A DNA stretch of 8,438 nt from Lachnospiraceae bacterium (GCA_009787745.1 WQST01000098.1:1-8438); one strand, 5' to 3'. Positions 1 through 6,086 are shown, counted from the stretch's first letter. Made by a program: numbers and translations. Notes: generated by a model not told the origin, from the sequence alone.

Positions 1-1062
1 AAGCGCCCGGTTAAGTATCCCCCCGACACTCTCCTTACACTCAAGCCCCTGAATCAACCCTAAACCTCTCCGACATAAGATAAAGTCATACTTGGCAACC
101 ATTCGGTCAAGACATTCGATTAAATAAATACTTGATTGACTCACTTGGTCAAGGATGCCCCGTTCCTCATAAATATCAAGTACCGCATTAACCGCCGCCC
201 CTGCCAAGGGGTTTCCCCCATAAGTAGAGCCGTGATCCCCGGGTACAAGTGAATTCGCCGCAACATGCTCGGAAAGTAAAAACGCTCCCATCGGGAAACC
301 GCCGCCCAAAGCTTTCGCACAAGTCAAAATATCGGGTTTTACCCCATACTGCTCATAGGCAAACATCGAACCTGTCCGTCCCATACCGCATTGAATCTCA
401 TCAAGAATCAGCAGAATATTCCTCTCATCACATAATGCCCTGATTTTTCCTAAAAATTCCTGTGTCGCCGGATAAATACCGCCTTCGCCCTGTACTGTTT
501 CCATAATAATCGCACAAGTCTTATCGTTTACTAAGGCAAAAACCGATGAGAAATCGTTAAAATCCGCAAATTTGACCCCGCCGATTAACGGCTCAAAAGG
601 AGTTCGGTAACTTTCCGTCCCCGTCACCGAAAGGGCGCCCATCGTCCGCCCGTGGAAAGATCTGTTCATCGCAATAATTTCATGACCGGTATGCCCGTCT
701 TTCATATAAGCATATTTCCGCGCCGCTTTTATCGCACCTTCAACCGCTTCTGTTCCGCTGTTGGTAAAGAAAACCCGCTCCAATCCGGTGATTTTCGCCA
801 AACGTTCCGCCGCATCAATTGCGGGAATATTATAATAATAATTCGACGTATGGATGATTTTATCAATTTGTGCTTTTAATGCTTTATTATAAGCATCATC
901 ATTGTAACCGAGAGCAAAAACGCCGATTCCTGAAACGAAGTCGAGATACTTTTTCCCATCCGTATCAAATAGATAACAACCTTCCCCCCTATCCCAGACA
1001 ATCGGGAAACGGTTATAAGTGCGGAGGATATTTTGCTCGCCTTTTTCGATATATTTCTTCAT
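1..1062 (-). CDS. argD: N-acetylornithine aminotransferase, ArgD (3' end outside window)
   Basis: PLP-dependent class-III aminotransferase that converts N-acetylglutamate semialdehyde plus glutamate to N-acetylornithine and 2-oxoglutarate in the cytoplasm. The visible part is 354 codons in one unbroken frame; family members are about 390-400 residues, so roughly the last 40 are missing at the window edge. Visible signatures are the phosphate-binding NSGTEA (residues 101-106), SFHGRTMGALS (135-145), the cofactor aspartate in DEIQCGMGRTG (D221) and the Schiff-base lysine in CAKALGGGFPMG (K250). The sequence is of the clostridial ArgD type. The start ATG (1062-1060) overlaps the argB stop as ATGA. 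The nearest Shine-Dalgarno-like GAGG is about 13 bases upstream, which is long, so translational coupling to argB is likely. Related omega-aminotransferases are possible from sequence alone, but the argJ-argB-argD context makes ArgD nearly certain. Confidence 0.96.
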   Translation of the reverse strand, partial: MKKYIEKGEQNILRTYNRFPIVWDRGEGCYLFDTDGKKYLDFVSGIGVFALGYNDDAYNKALKAQIDKIIHTSNYYYNIPAIDAAERLAKITGLERVFFTNSGTEAVEGAIKAARKYAYMKDGHTGHEIIAMNRSFHGRTMGALSVTGTESYRTPFEPLIGGVKFADFNDFSSVFALVNDKTCAIIMETVQGEGGIYPATQEFLGKIRALCDERNILLILDEIQCGMGRTGSMFAYEQYGVKPDILTCAKALGGGFPMGAFLLSEHVAANSLVPGDHGSTYGGNPLAGAAVNAVLDIYEERGILDQVSQSSIYLIECLDRMVAKYDFILCRRGLGLIQGLECKESVGGILNRAL

Positions 1063-2000
1063 AGTTTTGTACCAACCTCTTCATCGCGAATTATCGCTGT
1101 TCCAATCCCTTCATTAGTGAATATCTCAAGCAATAAACAGTGGGGGATTCGCCCATCAAGAATATGAACACGCCCGACCCCTTGTTTGCGGTCGCCGTTT
1201 GTGTGATTTTCTAAATTGTCGCCGCCTTGGATGGCGTCAATACAGTTTCTGAGTTTCGGCAGCATTCCGCCGTTAATATTACCACTTCTTAAAAGCTCAT
1301 CAGCTTCTGATACACAAATACGCGAAACAAATGAATTTTCATCAGGATAATTTCGATAAAGACCTTCCACATCCGTTAAAAAAACCAGCTTATCCGCATT
1401 AACCGCTTTTGCGATAGCGCAAGCCGCATCATCGGCATTTATATTAAAAGTATTGAAGTTTTCGTCAAAGCCTGTCGGCGCCACCACAGGTAAAAAATCA
1501 TTGTCGAGCAAATTAAATAAAATCTTCGGGTCAACATCCTTTATCTCGCCGACAAATCCTATATCCTTTCCTTCTGACAACATTTTTTCAGCTTTTAGCA
1601 TTCCCCCGTCTTTACCGCTAATTCCAATCGCTTTAACCCCAAGTTCCTGAATCATATTGACAAGTGATTTATTAACCTTCGAAAGCACCATTTCCACAAT
1701 TTCCATCATATCTTCATCGGTCTCACGAAGTCCGTTAATAAAATTCGATTCTCTATTTACTCTTGAAACCCAGCGGTTAATTTCCTTCCCCCCGCCATGA
1801 ACGATAATTGGTTTGAAACCGACTAATTTAAGGAGTGTGACATCCTTGATGACATTCTTTTTAAGTTCGTCGTTCTCCATCGCTGAACCGCCGTATTTGA
1901 CGACGATGACTTTGCGGTTAAATTTACGAATATAAGGAAGCGCTTCAATCAGCACCTCCGCTTTTTTTTGTACTTCTTCTAAATGCTCATGCTTATCCAT
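1059..2000 (-). CDS. argB: N-acetylglutamate kinase, ArgB, with an internal 14-residue insertion
   Basis: Amino-acid-kinase family enzyme that phosphorylates N-acetyl-L-glutamate with ATP; usually the feedback-controlled step of the acetylated arginine route. Starting at ATG 2000, which has AGGAG 7 bases upstream, the protein is 313 residues. An upstream in-frame ATG at 2060 adds 20 residues unlike the family and lacks such a site. Visible motifs: the N-terminal helix expected of arginine-sensitive enzymes, VVKYGGSAM, IIVHGGGKEI, NINADDAACAIAKAV, FLTDVEGLY, NGGMLPKL and VHILDGRIPHCLLLEIFTNEGIGTAI. Between IQGG and VGRVHIL lie 14 extra residues (261-274, DNA 1179-1220) that I do not know from the family. 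Without them the length is the usual ~299. All motifs on both sides are intact and in frame, so the enzyme is probably active. The stop overlaps argD by 4 bases. Confidence 0.96.
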   Translation of the reverse strand: MDKHEHLEEVQKKAEVLIEALPYIRKFNRKVIVVKYGGSAMENDELKKNVIKDVTLLKLVGFKPIIVHGGGKEINRWVSRVNRESNFINGLRETDEDMMEIVEMVLSKVNKSLVNMIQELGVKAIGISGKDGGMLKAEKMLSEGKDIGFVGEIKDVDPKILFNLLDNDFLPVVAPTGFDENFNTFNINADDAACAIAKAVNADKLVFLTDVEGLYRNYPDENSFVSRICVSEADELLRSGNINGGMLPKLRNCIDAIQGGDNLENHTNGDRKQGVGRVHILDGRIPHCLLLEIFTNEGIGTAIIRDEEVGTKL

Positions 2001-2031
2001 TGCCCTACTCCTATCAATAATTCCTTTGCAT

Positions 2032-2060
2032 AGTATATCACCAATTCTTAATCTGCTCAA
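2032..2060 (-). promoter_or_regulatory. Candidate internal promoter for argB-argD
   Basis: Reading the minus strand, TTGAGC (2060-2055) and TATACT (2037-2032) are separated by exactly 17 bases, upstream of the argB ribosome binding site. They match the sigma-A consensus at 4/6 and 5/6. The -10 lies inside a poor ARG-box-like stretch (2025-2042) whose right half, ATGCAAA, fits but whose left half does not. The promoter would start argB-argD separately from argJ. This is prediction from sequence only. Confidence 0.45.
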
Positions 2061-2074
2061 TCAGATTTTGTTAC

Positions 2075-2096
2075 TGTTTACGGCAAACCGTAAACA
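2075..2096 (-). repeat. Hairpin in the argJ-argB gap
   Basis: A 9-bp perfect inverted repeat, TGTTTACGG with CCGTAAACA, around a 4-base loop, 13 bases after the argJ stop. A smaller 6-bp stem (AATCTG/CAGATT, 2050-2067) follows it. Neither is followed by a T run on the minus strand, so this is not an evident intrinsic terminator. An RNA-stability or processing element that sets the argJ to argB ratio is possible. Confidence 0.5.
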
Positions 2097-2109
2097 ACGG
2101 CATGAGGGT

Positions 2110-3333
2110 TCAACTCCGATAATCCGCATTTATCTTCACATAATCCTCCGTTAAATCACAGCCCCAAGCGGTTGCGCTCTCGTCTCCCATATTCATATTG
2201 ATGAAGATTGTGACCGCTTTTTCCGAAAGTATCTTCTTGGCTTCTTCTTCGCTAAAGGCTACCCCCGAACCCTTCTCATATATCTTTACTTTTCCGGCGG
2301 CACTCCCGAAATAAAGTTCCGCTAAATCAGGGTCAAACATAACGCCTGAATACCCCAGCGCACAAAGTACCCTGCCCCAATTGGCATCCCGTCCATATAC
2401 CGCCGATTTAACCAAACTTGACCCGATTACCGACTTAGCCAGTTTCCTTGCATCTTCTTTATTCGCGGCACCGACCACCTTCATCTCGATTAAAGTCGTA
2501 GCGCCTTCACCATCTCTTGCCATCTCCTTCGCGAGATACTCATTTACATAAAAAAGTGCTTCTTTAAAAATTTGATAATCATCACCTTTATCGGTAATAC
2601 AGGGATTCCCGGCTTCTCCGTTTGCAAGTACCAGAAAAGTATCATTCGTTGATGTGTCGCCATCGACCGAAATCATGTTATATGTATCGGCGATTATTTC
2701 GTTGACTATATCAGTCAACATCTCTTTTGTAATTAATACATCGGTCGTTACATATGCAAGCATTGTACACATATTCGGATGAATCATCCCTGAACCCTTG
2801 CTCATCCCGCCGATCGTGACTTTTTTACCGCCGATCATTATTTCGACTGCCACTTGCTTTTTGACCGTATCGGTCGTCATTATCGCTGTTGCGGCATCAT
2901 TACCTGACACAAGTGTCGCTGACTTTTCTTTAATCAATAGAGCCGTTCCCGCTAATAATTTTTCAAGCGGCGGACTAACACCGATGACACCTGTTGACCC
3001 AATCAGTACTTCTTCGGCTTTTATATCAAGTAATTTCGCCGCTTCCTCTGCTGTTTTACGGCAAATTTCCATTCCCGCGGCTCCTGTACAGGCATTAGCG
3101 AATCCCGAATTTATAATAATTAAGCGGGCATTTCCCTGCTCTTTTACTACTTTCATATCCCATAAAACAGGCGCCGCTTTGACTACATTAGTCGTAAATG
3201 TACCCGCGCAAACAGCCGGTTTCAAGCTATATACCAAAGCCATATCTTTCCGGTCCTGATATTTTATATTAGCCGCGACCCCTGCTGCTTCAAAACCTTT
3301 CGCACCGGTAATACCGCCTTCTATTTTTTTCAT
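2110..3333 (-). CDS. argJ: Glutamate N-acetyltransferase / ornithine acetyltransferase, ArgJ
   Basis: Moves the acetyl group from N-acetylornithine to glutamate, giving ornithine and recycling N-acetylglutamate. Bifunctional members also use acetyl-CoA to make N-acetylglutamate. The protein is 407 residues, the normal length. The precursor self-cleaves before a threonine, and that site is visible as KGSGMIHPNMCTML, with Thr190 as the expected nucleophile of the beta chain. The residue before it is Cys189, where I would most often expect Ala. Other signatures are the oxyanion-hole region IGSTGVIG (111-118), AIMTTDT (150-156), the C-terminal VYGRDANWGRVLCALGYSG, and the end VKINADYRS. The start ATG is preceded by GGAGG 8 bases upstream. 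Whether it is mono- or bifunctional cannot be read safely from sequence; no classical ArgA is present here, but a GNAT gene lies upstream. Confidence 0.97.
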   Translation of the reverse strand: MKKIEGGITGAKGFEAAGVAANIKYQDRKDMALVYSLKPAVCAGTFTTNVVKAAPVLWDMKVVKEQGNARLIIINSGFANACTGAAGMEICRKTAEEAAKLLDIKAEEVLIGSTGVIGVSPPLEKLLAGTALLIKEKSATLVSGNDAATAIMTTDTVKKQVAVEIMIGGKKVTIGGMSKGSGMIHPNMCTMLAYVTTDVLITKEMLTDIVNEIIADTYNMISVDGDTSTNDTFLVLANGEAGNPCITDKGDDYQIFKEALFYVNEYLAKEMARDGEGATTLIEMKVVGAANKEDARKLAKSVIGSSLVKSAVYGRDANWGRVLCALGYSGVMFDPDLAELYFGSAAGKVKIYEKGSGVAFSEEEAKKILSEKAVTIFINMNMGDESATAWGCDLTEDYVKINADYRS

Positions 3334-3364
3334 TATGTATTCCTCCGTTTAGGTTTATCATCTA

Positions 3365-3393
3365 TTAGTAACACATGGCGACACCCGGGTCAA
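3365..3393 (-). promoter_or_regulatory. Candidate promoter upstream of argJ
   Basis: On the minus strand, TTGACC (3393-3388) is followed 17 bases later by TACTAA (3370-3365), about 30 bases before the argJ start. The -35 matches 5/6, the -10 only 3/6. The -35 falls inside the palindromic CTTGA repeat at 3384-3400, so it may be a coincidence of that repeat or a promoter supplied by it. No good ARG box is visible here. Confidence 0.35.
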
Positions 3394-3400
3394 GCCCAGG
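3384..3400 (-). repeat. Small GC-rich palindrome with CTTGA loop
   Basis: Minus-strand CCTGGG-CTTGA-CCCGGG folds into a 6-bp stem with one G-U pair. On the plus strand the same pair would be C-A, so the fold favours the minus transcript. It is GC-rich in an otherwise AT-rich gap. The core GGGCTTGACCCGGG resembles, from memory, dispersed palindromic repeats in other bacterial genomes. There is no T run after it, so a terminator role is unlikely. Confidence 0.45.
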
Positions 3401-3416
3401 ACGGCGAACCGATTAT

Positions 3417-4115
3417 CTATAACGTTCCTGTTTTAATCACTCTTTTATCAAGCGGCATATAGTAACGGTATTCTGTTACGTTTTCTTCCTCTTTGGGCAC
3501 GGGCAGAAAAAAATCTCCGCTTTCATCAGCGATAACGGGGTATACGCGCCTTAATAAGCATTTGCCTTTTTCATAGGAACGATTTAATTGATATCTAAGT
3601 GAATAGATATTTCTTCCGATTGCTTTTTCAATCCAAAATTCTTCGTTTTGACCGTCTTTTGATTGCAAACTCCAGAGTGTTCCGTTGAAAAAAGCTGTCT
3701 GTTGGTGCTGTATGCAAATCTCTTTATCGCCTGCGGTATAATCCCCGCCGAGAAAATAGCGCTCCTTTGAGTCAATAAACACAAAGTGGAGTTCCTTGCC
3801 CGGCTCTGTGCGCCCCCAAATGGCTTTGACATTACGTTCCAAAGGATAGCGATGAGTAGGTTGAAGCCTTAAATAGATAACTCCGTTACCGCTGTCATTT
3901 TCTTCGGTTAAATCAAGGTATGCATCGTAATGTCCGAAGATATCGCTTTCGACCGTGAGATAGTTAGCTCCGTTATCCAGTCCGTTAAAGTGTTTAAAAC
4001 CGGCGTGGCTTACCGTCGGTTGATTGCCGTTTACAAAAATTGAGACGGTATCATCAGATATTGCCTGATTCTGATAGTCGTCGATTGCCATTATTTTGAT
4101 GTTCTTTTCGCTCAT
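3417..4115 (-). CDS. Unrecognised protein with possible transthyretin-like N-terminal domain
   Basis: I do not recognise the family. The 232-residue protein from ATG 4115 has an N-terminal ~80 residues beginning SEKNIKIMAIDDYQNQAISDDTVSIFVNG and ending in IYLRLQPTHRYPL. This pattern, with a short ligand-like strand, a Gly/Asn turn and a final strand before a proline-rich exit, resembles carboxypeptidase-regulatory or prealbumin-like beta sandwiches. The rest is rich in aromatic and charged residues (ELHFVFIDSKERYFLGGDY, EEFWIEKAIGRNIYSLRYQLNRSY). There is no signal peptide or membrane segment, so it is probably cytoplasmic. The 4115 start is preferred because AAAGG lies 10 bases upstream; an ATG at 4133 lacks a ribosome binding site. 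It sits 81 bases after the GNAT gene and 83 before argJ on the same strand, so co-transcription is possible but unproven. Confidence 0.75.
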   Translation of the reverse strand: MSEKNIKIMAIDDYQNQAISDDTVSIFVNGNQPTVSHAGFKHFNGLDNGANYLTVESDIFGHYDAYLDLTEENDSGNGVIYLRLQPTHRYPLERNVKAIWGRTEPGKELHFVFIDSKERYFLGGDYTAGDKEICIQHQQTAFFNGTLWSLQSKDGQNEEFWIEKAIGRNIYSLRYQLNRSYEKGKCLLRRVYPVIADESGDFFLPVPKEEENVTEYRYYMPLDKRVIKTGTL

Positions 4116-4196
4116 ATATGATCGGCCTTTCATAGGTAGTTCTATGATATTGTTTCCGATTTTTATGCCATATATGCGCGTTCTTTATGTTTCTAT

Positions 4197-4640
4197 TTAT
4201 TGATTTATTGTTGTTTCGTTTTCGGGGTTCAATAAATAGTCGTATAGGTTGATGTCATTACGTTTGGTGAAACCTAATTTTTCCCAGAAGGTGTTGCCCA
4301 GCCGGTTGTGCGTAAAGGTGAGTAGGGAAACCTTGGTGATATTTTCTTTTTTTAATGCTTCAATACAATAGTCAACCATGGCTTTCCCGATTCCTTGCAT
4401 ACGGCTGTCTTCGGAAACGCAGACGTGGTAGAAATAGCCTCTTCTGCCGTCATGACCGCATAGGATGCTGCCGATTATTTCTCCGTTTTGTTCGCAGACG
4501 ACGCTGGTTTTCGGGTTGCGGGTCAGGAATGCGGCGATTCCCTCCCTAGAGTCGTCTATGCTATTTATGGAGAAGGCTTTTATTGATTGCCAAAGGGCTT
4601 GCAGGGCGGGGTAGTGGCGGATTGTCATTGGCTTTAACAT
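4197..4640 (-). CDS. GNAT-family N-acetyltransferase, candidate arginine-linked
   Basis: A single-domain acetyl-CoA-dependent N-acetyltransferase of 147 residues. The acetyl-CoA-binding motif A is VCVSEDSRMQGIGKAMVDYC (about 73-92), with the pyrophosphate loop R80-M-Q-G-I-G85-K. A YFYHV strand precedes it, and the usual C-terminal FWEKLGF (118-124) follows. The CGHDGRRGYFYHVCV stretch is like the YpeA-type GNAT group. The substrate cannot be read from this. The context, between argG and argJBD with an ARG-box pair over the promoter, suggests arginine control. A short N-acetylglutamate synthase is one hypothesis; acetylation of another amine or of a protein is equally compatible. The start ATG 4640 has AAAGGA 10 bases upstream. 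Gene calling is secure, the substrate is not. Confidence 0.9.
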   Translation of the reverse strand: MLKPMTIRHYPALQALWQSIKAFSINSIDDSREGIAAFLTRNPKTSVVCEQNGEIIGSILCGHDGRRGYFYHVCVSEDSRMQGIGKAMVDYCIEALKKENITKVSLLTFTHNRLGNTFWEKLGFTKRNDINLYDYLLNPENETTINQ

Positions 4641-4678
4641 TTTGGTTTTGTCCTTTTAGTTTATCGATTTATATTAGC

Positions 4679-4716
4679 TATGTATATTTATACACCAATT
4701 CTTATATTTATGCAAG
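4679..4716. promoter_or_regulatory. Tandem ARG boxes (ArgR/AhrC operator)
   Basis: Two 18-bp sites lie 2 bp apart. Box 1, TATGTATATTTATACACC (4679-4696), fits TNTGNATWWWWATNCANA at every fixed position but the last, and contains the perfect palindrome TGTATA-TT-TATACA centred exactly on the box. Box 2, TTCTTATATTTATGCAAG (4699-4716), has the core and right half but mismatches at positions 3, 4 and 18. Pairs of ARG boxes 2-3 bp apart are the known binding unit of the ArgR hexamer. Both boxes overlap the candidate GNAT promoter. The match is by eye; no ArgR gene is in the window. Confidence 0.7.
4687..4715 (-). promoter_or_regulatory. Candidate promoter of the GNAT gene
   Basis: On the minus strand, TTGCAT (4715-4710) and TATAAA (4692-4687) are 17 bases apart, about 46 bases upstream of the GNAT start. 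The -10 matches 5/6, the -35 3/6. The -10 is inside ARG box 1 and the -35 inside ARG box 2, which would allow direct repression by arginine-bound ArgR. Confidence 0.55.
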
Positions 4717-4750
4717 TAATTTTTGAAAAAATCATTCCTCAATGTCATTT

Positions 4751-4768
4751 TATGAATATTTACTCTTG
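4751..4768. promoter_or_regulatory. Weak ARG-box-like site at the argG promoter
   Basis: TATGAATATTTACTCTTG has a perfect left half (TATGAAT) and a W-rich centre but a poor right half, with three of thirteen fixed positions wrong. It overlaps the first bases of the argG -35. Its centre is 52 bp, close to five helical turns, from the centre of ARG box 2, so it could cooperate by looping. Alone it would not be convincing. Confidence 0.35.
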
Positions 4769-4794
4769 ATTTTCGGAGAGATATGTTGTATATT
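4766..4794 (+). promoter_or_regulatory. argG promoter
   Basis: TTGATT (4766-4771) and TATATT (4789-4794) are separated by 17 bases and lie 35 bases before the argG start. The match to the sigma-A consensus is 4/6 and 5/6. The expected transcription start near 4801 gives a leader of about 30 bases, too short for a riboswitch. Confidence 0.6.
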
Positions 4795-4829
4795 AAAATC
4801 AATAATTTACTTAGAGAAAGGTTTATGTG

Positions 4830-6050
4830 ATGAAAGAAAAAGTTGCTCTTGCTTATTCCGGCGGTCTTGATACTACGGCTATTATTCCGTGGCTTAAGGA
4901 GAATTTTGAATATGATGTGGTTTGTGTTTGTGTTGATTGCGGACAGGGGGATGAGCTTGACGGGTTAGAGGAACGGGCTCGGTCTTGCGGCGCGGAGAAG
5001 TTATATATCGAGAATGTTATCGATGAGTTTTGCGATGATTTTATTGTGCCTTGTGTGCAGGGTCATGCGGTTTATGAGAATAAATATTTGCTGGGGACTT
5101 CTATGGCGCGCCCCGTGATTGCTAAGAGGTTGGTTGAGATTGCCCGAAAAGAGGGCTGTACTGCCATTTGTCACGGTGCGACGGGGAAGGGGAATGATCA
5201 GATTCGGTTCGAGCTTGCGGTTAAGGCTTTGGCTCCCGATTTAAAGATTATTGCTCCGTGGCGGCATGAAAAGTGGGGGATGGCGTCCCGTGAAGATGAG
5301 ATTGCATATTGCCGCGCCCACGGGATAGATTTACCTTTTTCTGCGGACTCAAGTTATAGCCGTGACCGCAATCTTTGGCATATCAGTCATGAAGGGCTTG
5401 AACTTGAAGATCCTGCGGTTGAGCCGAATTATGATCATTTGCTGGTGCTTTCCAATACCCCTAACAAAGCGCCTGATGAACCTTTATATCTTGCGATGAA
5501 GTTCGAAAAAGGTATTCCGGTCGCTTTAAATGGGCAAAAAATGAAAGTCGCCGATATTATTCTTGCGCTTAATGAGGTTGGCGGTAAGTATGGCATCGGG
5601 ATTGTTGATATTGTTGAAAACCGTGTCGTCGGGATGAAATCCCGCGGCGTTTATGAAACTCCCGGCGGAACTATTTTGATGGAGGCACATCAACAGCTTG
5701 AAGAATTGATTCTTGACCGTGAAACTTATGCTCTAAAGATTGACATGGGTAATAAGCTTGCGCAAATCGTTTACGAAGGCAAATGGTTTACACCGCTTAG
5801 AGAAGCCGTTTGCGCATTTATCAAAAGTACGCAGGAGTATGTCACGGGAGAAGTTAAGTTTAAACTTTATAAAGGCAATATTATTAAAGCGGGGACGACT
5901 TCACCTTACTCGCTTTATAATGAAGATATCGCTTCTTTTACAACGGGTGATATGTACGACCACCACGACGCCGAAGGTTTTATTAATTTATTCGGTTTAT
6001 CGACGAAAGTTCGCGCTTTGAAGCTTACTAATGTGACTAATGATAATTGA
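4830..6050 (+). CDS. argG: Argininosuccinate synthase, ArgG
   Basis: Condenses citrulline and aspartate with ATP to form argininosuccinate, the penultimate step of arginine synthesis, in the cytoplasm as a tetramer. The protein is 406 residues from ATG 4830, the usual length. The ATP-pyrophosphatase loop is AYSGGLDTT (8-16). Other family segments visible are GTSMARPVIAK, CHGATGKGNDQIRFE, SYSRDRNLWHISHEG, and the C-terminal KLYKGNIIKAGTTSPYSLYNEDIASF. ATG 4830 is chosen because AAAGG ends 8 bases before it; the in-frame GTG at 4827 would be only 5 bases away. An out-of-frame ATGTGA (4825-4830) overlaps the start. argH does not follow. Glutamate codons shift from mostly GAG in the first ~145 codons to mostly GAA after that, hinting at a mosaic gene. 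Confidence 0.98.
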   Translation: MKEKVALAYSGGLDTTAIIPWLKENFEYDVVCVCVDCGQGDELDGLEERARSCGAEKLYIENVIDEFCDDFIVPCVQGHAVYENKYLLGTSMARPVIAKRLVEIARKEGCTAICHGATGKGNDQIRFELAVKALAPDLKIIAPWRHEKWGMASREDEIAYCRAHGIDLPFSADSSYSRDRNLWHISHEGLELEDPAVEPNYDHLLVLSNTPNKAPDEPLYLAMKFEKGIPVALNGQKMKVADIILALNEVGGKYGIGIVDIVENRVVGMKSRGVYETPGGTILMEAHQQLEELILDRETYALKIDMGNKLAQIVYEGKWFTPLREAVCAFIKSTQEYVTGEVKFKLYKGNIIKAGTTSPYSLYNEDIASFTTGDMYDHHDAEGFINLFGLSTKVRALKLTNVTNDN

Positions 6051-6057
6051 TATATAT

Positions 6058-6086
6058 TTGTCCTTCTGAGTTCATGAGAATGACAA
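6058..6086 (+). repeat. Imperfect hairpin after argG
   Basis: TTGTC-C-TTCT and AGAA-T-GACAA form 5 plus 4 base pairs around one mismatch, with a 9-base loop containing TCATGA. No T run follows on either side, so it is a poor terminator, and argG and the DUF1294 gene may be read through. The GTCATTCT...AGAA-GAC outline is like small dispersed hairpin repeats, which needs a genome search to confirm. Confidence 0.4.

Noticed and set aside
1179..1220. A compensated frameshift in argB rather than an insertion
   Set aside because: Family motifs on both sides are in the same frame and removing exactly 14 codons restores the usual length and junction, so a clean insertion is simpler.
1453..1650. Plus-strand open frame opposite argB
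   Set aside because: Antisense shadow of conserved kinase sequence with low-complexity Ser/Pro/Leu content.
2001..2060. Longer ArgB start giving 20 extra residues
   Set aside because: The extra residues do not resemble the family, there is no ribosome binding site at 2060, and AGGAG sits correctly before ATG 2000. The stretch also contains the candidate promoter.
2798..3259. A 153-codon plus-strand open frame opposite argJ
   Set aside because: It lies wholly antisense to a clear ArgJ; its composition is what the reverse complement of a conserved gene gives, and there is no ribosome binding site or family pattern.
4827..4829. GTG as the argG start
   Set aside because: It is only 5 bases from the ribosome binding site, while the next codon is an ATG at better spacing and matches the usual N terminus.
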